A stretch of DNA of 64,000 nucleotides from CAZOBJ01 sp964577825 (lineage in GTDB: Bacteria; Planctomycetota; SZUA-567; JAFGNG01). Below are positions 61,155 through 64,000 of this stretch, one piece after another; within the stretch, counting starts at the first letter, position 1; the number at the start of each line of letters is the position of its first letter. The position numbers and the translations under genes are program-made. Under the pieces are notes generated by a model. It was not told the origin of the DNA. It was given only the letters and a program-made list of their open reading frames with translations, and did no database searches. The stretch is taken from the NCBI GenBank assembly GCA_964577825.1, contig CAZOBJ010000004.1, positions 4,266 to 68,265 of the forward strand. Direction: 5' to 3'.

Positions 61155-62264
61155 TCACGCGGACAAAGTGGCGCGCTGTTTGGTGCACTGCGCGAGCATC
61201 TCGGGCTCCGGCTCGCAGCCGGCGCCCGGGACGTCGGGCACTTTGAACTGGCCGGGCGCCGAGTGATGCATGCTCGGCGCCCCCAGGTCGCGCGCATAGA
61301 ATCGCGTGGAAGGGAACAGGTCCGACGGGTACCGCATGTTGGGCAGGGTCGCCAGGGCCAGGCAATGGTGCGCGCCCACCGCGCTCTCGAGCATGCCGCC
61401 CACCCAGCAGGGGAGGCCCGCGGCCCGGCACACGTCGTGCACCGCTTTGGCCTGGGTGAGCCCGCCCACGCGGCCGGGCTTCACGTTCACCCAGCCGCAC
61501 GCGCCGATCTGTGCGGCCTTGCGCGCCTTGGCGGGCGAAGTGATGCTCTCGTCCAGGCAGACGGGCGTGGCGAGCTCTTTCTGTAGCGCGGCGTGGTCGA
61601 TCAAGTCGTCGTGGGCCAGGGGCTGCTCGATCATGGCCAGACCGAACCGGTCGAGCTCGCGCAGCATGGCGAGGTCGTCGAGCGTGTAGGCGCTGTTGCA
61701 GTCCACGTGCAGGCGGGCGTTCGGATACGCTTCGCGCACCGAAGAGAGCATGTCGAGCTCCCAGCCGGGGCGGAATTTCAGCTTGACGCGCGGATACCCC
61801 TGTTCAAGCGCCGTGCCCACCACGGCCACGAGGTCGTCGATCGAGTCCAGCACCCCGAAGTCCGCGCCCGCCTCCACCGTGGTCCGTTCGCCGCCGAGCA
61901 GGCGCCACAGGGGCTCGCCGCGTTCCTTCGCGTGCAGGTCCCACCAGGCTAGGTCGAACGCGGCCTTGGCGAAGTAGTTCCCCTTGATGCATGCGAGCTG
62001 GGCCTGAAGGTCGTCGCCGGAGGGGATGTCTTGGCCGAGCAGGCGGGGGGCCACGAACTCCCTGGCCACGACGAACTGGGTCAGAGCCGCCTCGGGCGAG
62101 TAGGCCGGCGCGGCCAGGGGCGTGGCCTCGCCCCAGCCGTAGAGCCCGCCCGAGCAGAGGCGCACGAGCACGCCCTCTACGCTCCAGTCCTCGCCGTAGG
62201 CCGTGCGGAAGGGATACACGAGCGGCATGGCCACGTGCACGATGTCAATGCGGTCGATATGCAT
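61155..62264 (-). CDS. Enolase-superfamily enzyme (OSBS / N-succinylamino acid racemase type)
   Basis: 369 residues. The muconate-lactonising-enzyme branch is shown by the catalytic KxK (Lys161, Lys163 in KLKF), metal ligands Asp188 (HVDCNSAY), Glu213 (MIEQPL) and Asp238 (CLDES), and the second base Lys262 (NVKPGRVGG). CxGGMLES in the barrel end is typical of the MenC/NSAR subgroup. It could make o-succinylbenzoate for menaquinone or racemise N-acylated amino acids; no men genes are adjacent, so the choice is open. It lies between cysS (59 bp upstream) and the CRP-type regulator. Confidence 0.9.
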   Translation of the reverse strand: MHIDRIDIVHVAMPLVYPFRTAYGEDWSVEGVLVRLCSGGLYGWGEATPLAAPAYSPEAALTQFVVAREFVAPRLLGQDIPSGDDLQAQLACIKGNYFAKAAFDLAWWDLHAKERGEPLWRLLGGERTTVEAGADFGVLDSIDDLVAVVGTALEQGYPRVKLKFRPGWELDMLSSVREAYPNARLHVDCNSAYTLDDLAMLRELDRFGLAMIEQPLAHDDLIDHAALQKELATPVCLDESITSPAKARKAAQIGACGWVNVKPGRVGGLTQAKAVHDVCRAAGLPCWVGGMLESAVGAHHCLALATLPNMRYPSDLFPSTRFYARDLGAPSMHHSAPGQFKVPDVPGAGCEPEPEMLAQCTKQRATLSA

Positions 62265-62323
62265 GCTACCCTCGGACGACTCGACGCGCGCCTAGGCCTC
62301 GCCGCAGAGCGGAGAGATTCCGT

Positions 62324-63751
<1,428 letters not shown>

Positions 63752-63818
63752 GGCGTCTCCTCGCGGCCTGTAGGCGCACAGCATAGCGCCGGCACGGCAT
63801 GTGCGTCAAGCGGGGCGC

Positions 63819-64000
63819 TCAGCGCGGGCGTCGAGCCAGGAGCACGGTCTCGCGCGGGGCCACGTCCTCGAGGCCGCCCAGGCGCCGCCCGGGCCCGAAG
63901 GTGCGCGCGACGAGAAGCTCGTCCACCGTCAGGCCGCAGGCCGCGCAGCGCTCGGCGGCCAACAGATCCGCGGGCAGGTACGTCCCGCAGAAGCGCGCGC
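63819..64000 (-). CDS. C-terminal fragment of an unidentified protein, cut by window edge
   Basis: The last 60 codons of a minus-strand gene enter from the right edge and stop at 63819-63821. The fragment has RFCGTYLPADLLAAERCAAC and ends ETVLLARRPR, which looks like the last strand of a SAM-dependent methyltransferase, but too little is visible to name it. It precedes cysS by 67 bp. Confidence 0.55.
   Translation of the reverse strand, partial: ARFCGTYLPADLLAAERCAACGLTVDELLVARTFGPGRRLGGLEDVAPRETVLLARRPR

Overview
The window is very GC-rich, densely coded bacterial chromosome with both strands in use. It contains no phage genes, transposases, integrases, CRISPR arrays, rRNA or tRNA that I could recognise. 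Several features fit a Gram-negative, probably anaerobic or facultative member of the PVC superphylum or a neighbouring lineage (Planctomycetota, Lentisphaerota, Kiritimatiellota or Hydrogenedentota): three sulfatases, a DUF4954 protein, several DUF3352-like secreted proteins with a prepilin-like tail, a DUF3604 protein, and an outer-membrane barrel ending in Phe. This placement is inferred from gene content; there is no marker gene here that fixes the phylum.

Layout. 1-5711 (minus): three tandem DUF3352-like secreted proteins, the last cut by the window edge. 5979-12480 (plus): a stand-alone acyl carrier protein, an NDP-forming acyl-CoA synthetase, then an amino-sugar block (NagB, DUF4954, ROK kinase). 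12549-17495 (plus): cold-shock protein with its own promoter and terminator, GYD protein, sulfatase, small basic protein and an SLC12-type transporter. 17604-30000: carbohydrate and sulfate-ester catabolism on both strands (GH32, two more sulfatases, an acetyl-xylan-esterase-like hydrolase, a medium-chain dehydrogenase, an amidohydrolase), plus a membrane-anchored isoaspartyl methyltransferase and a spermidine-synthase-like membrane protein. 30134-34256 (minus): a three-gene operon of two zinc-finger membrane proteins and a rhomboid protease. 34454-42230 (plus): alanine dehydrogenase, a SurA-like isomerase, an acidic porin with a strong promoter and terminator, a membrane protein, TrpD and QueC. 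42206-45104: a GDT1-ferritin fusion, a PflA-like radical SAM protein, an Mth938-like protein and a SagB-type oxidoreductase.

45353-56510 (plus) is the most striking region. It holds ten tightly packed genes, five junctions being ATGA or GTGA overlaps. They encode two exported accessory proteins, two NapH-like membrane iron-sulfur proteins, a double-cubane-cluster-type reductase with its ATP-dependent activase, a complete molybdate/tungstate-type ABC importer whose permease has a large extra membrane domain, and a membrane-anchored beta-propeller. I read it as a nitrogenase-like (ATP-driven, low-potential) reduction system with its own membrane electron feed and oxyanion supply. The parts are recognisable, but I do not know this combination as a described system.

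56535-64000 (minus): a 64-residue zinc-ribbon protein, a response-regulator receiver domain fused to a TaqI-like DNA-recognition domain (an unusual architecture), TrpC, a DUF3604 protein, a CRP-type regulator, an enolase-superfamily enzyme, CysS, and the end of an unidentified gene at the right edge. trpD and trpC lie far apart, so tryptophan biosynthesis genes are dispersed.
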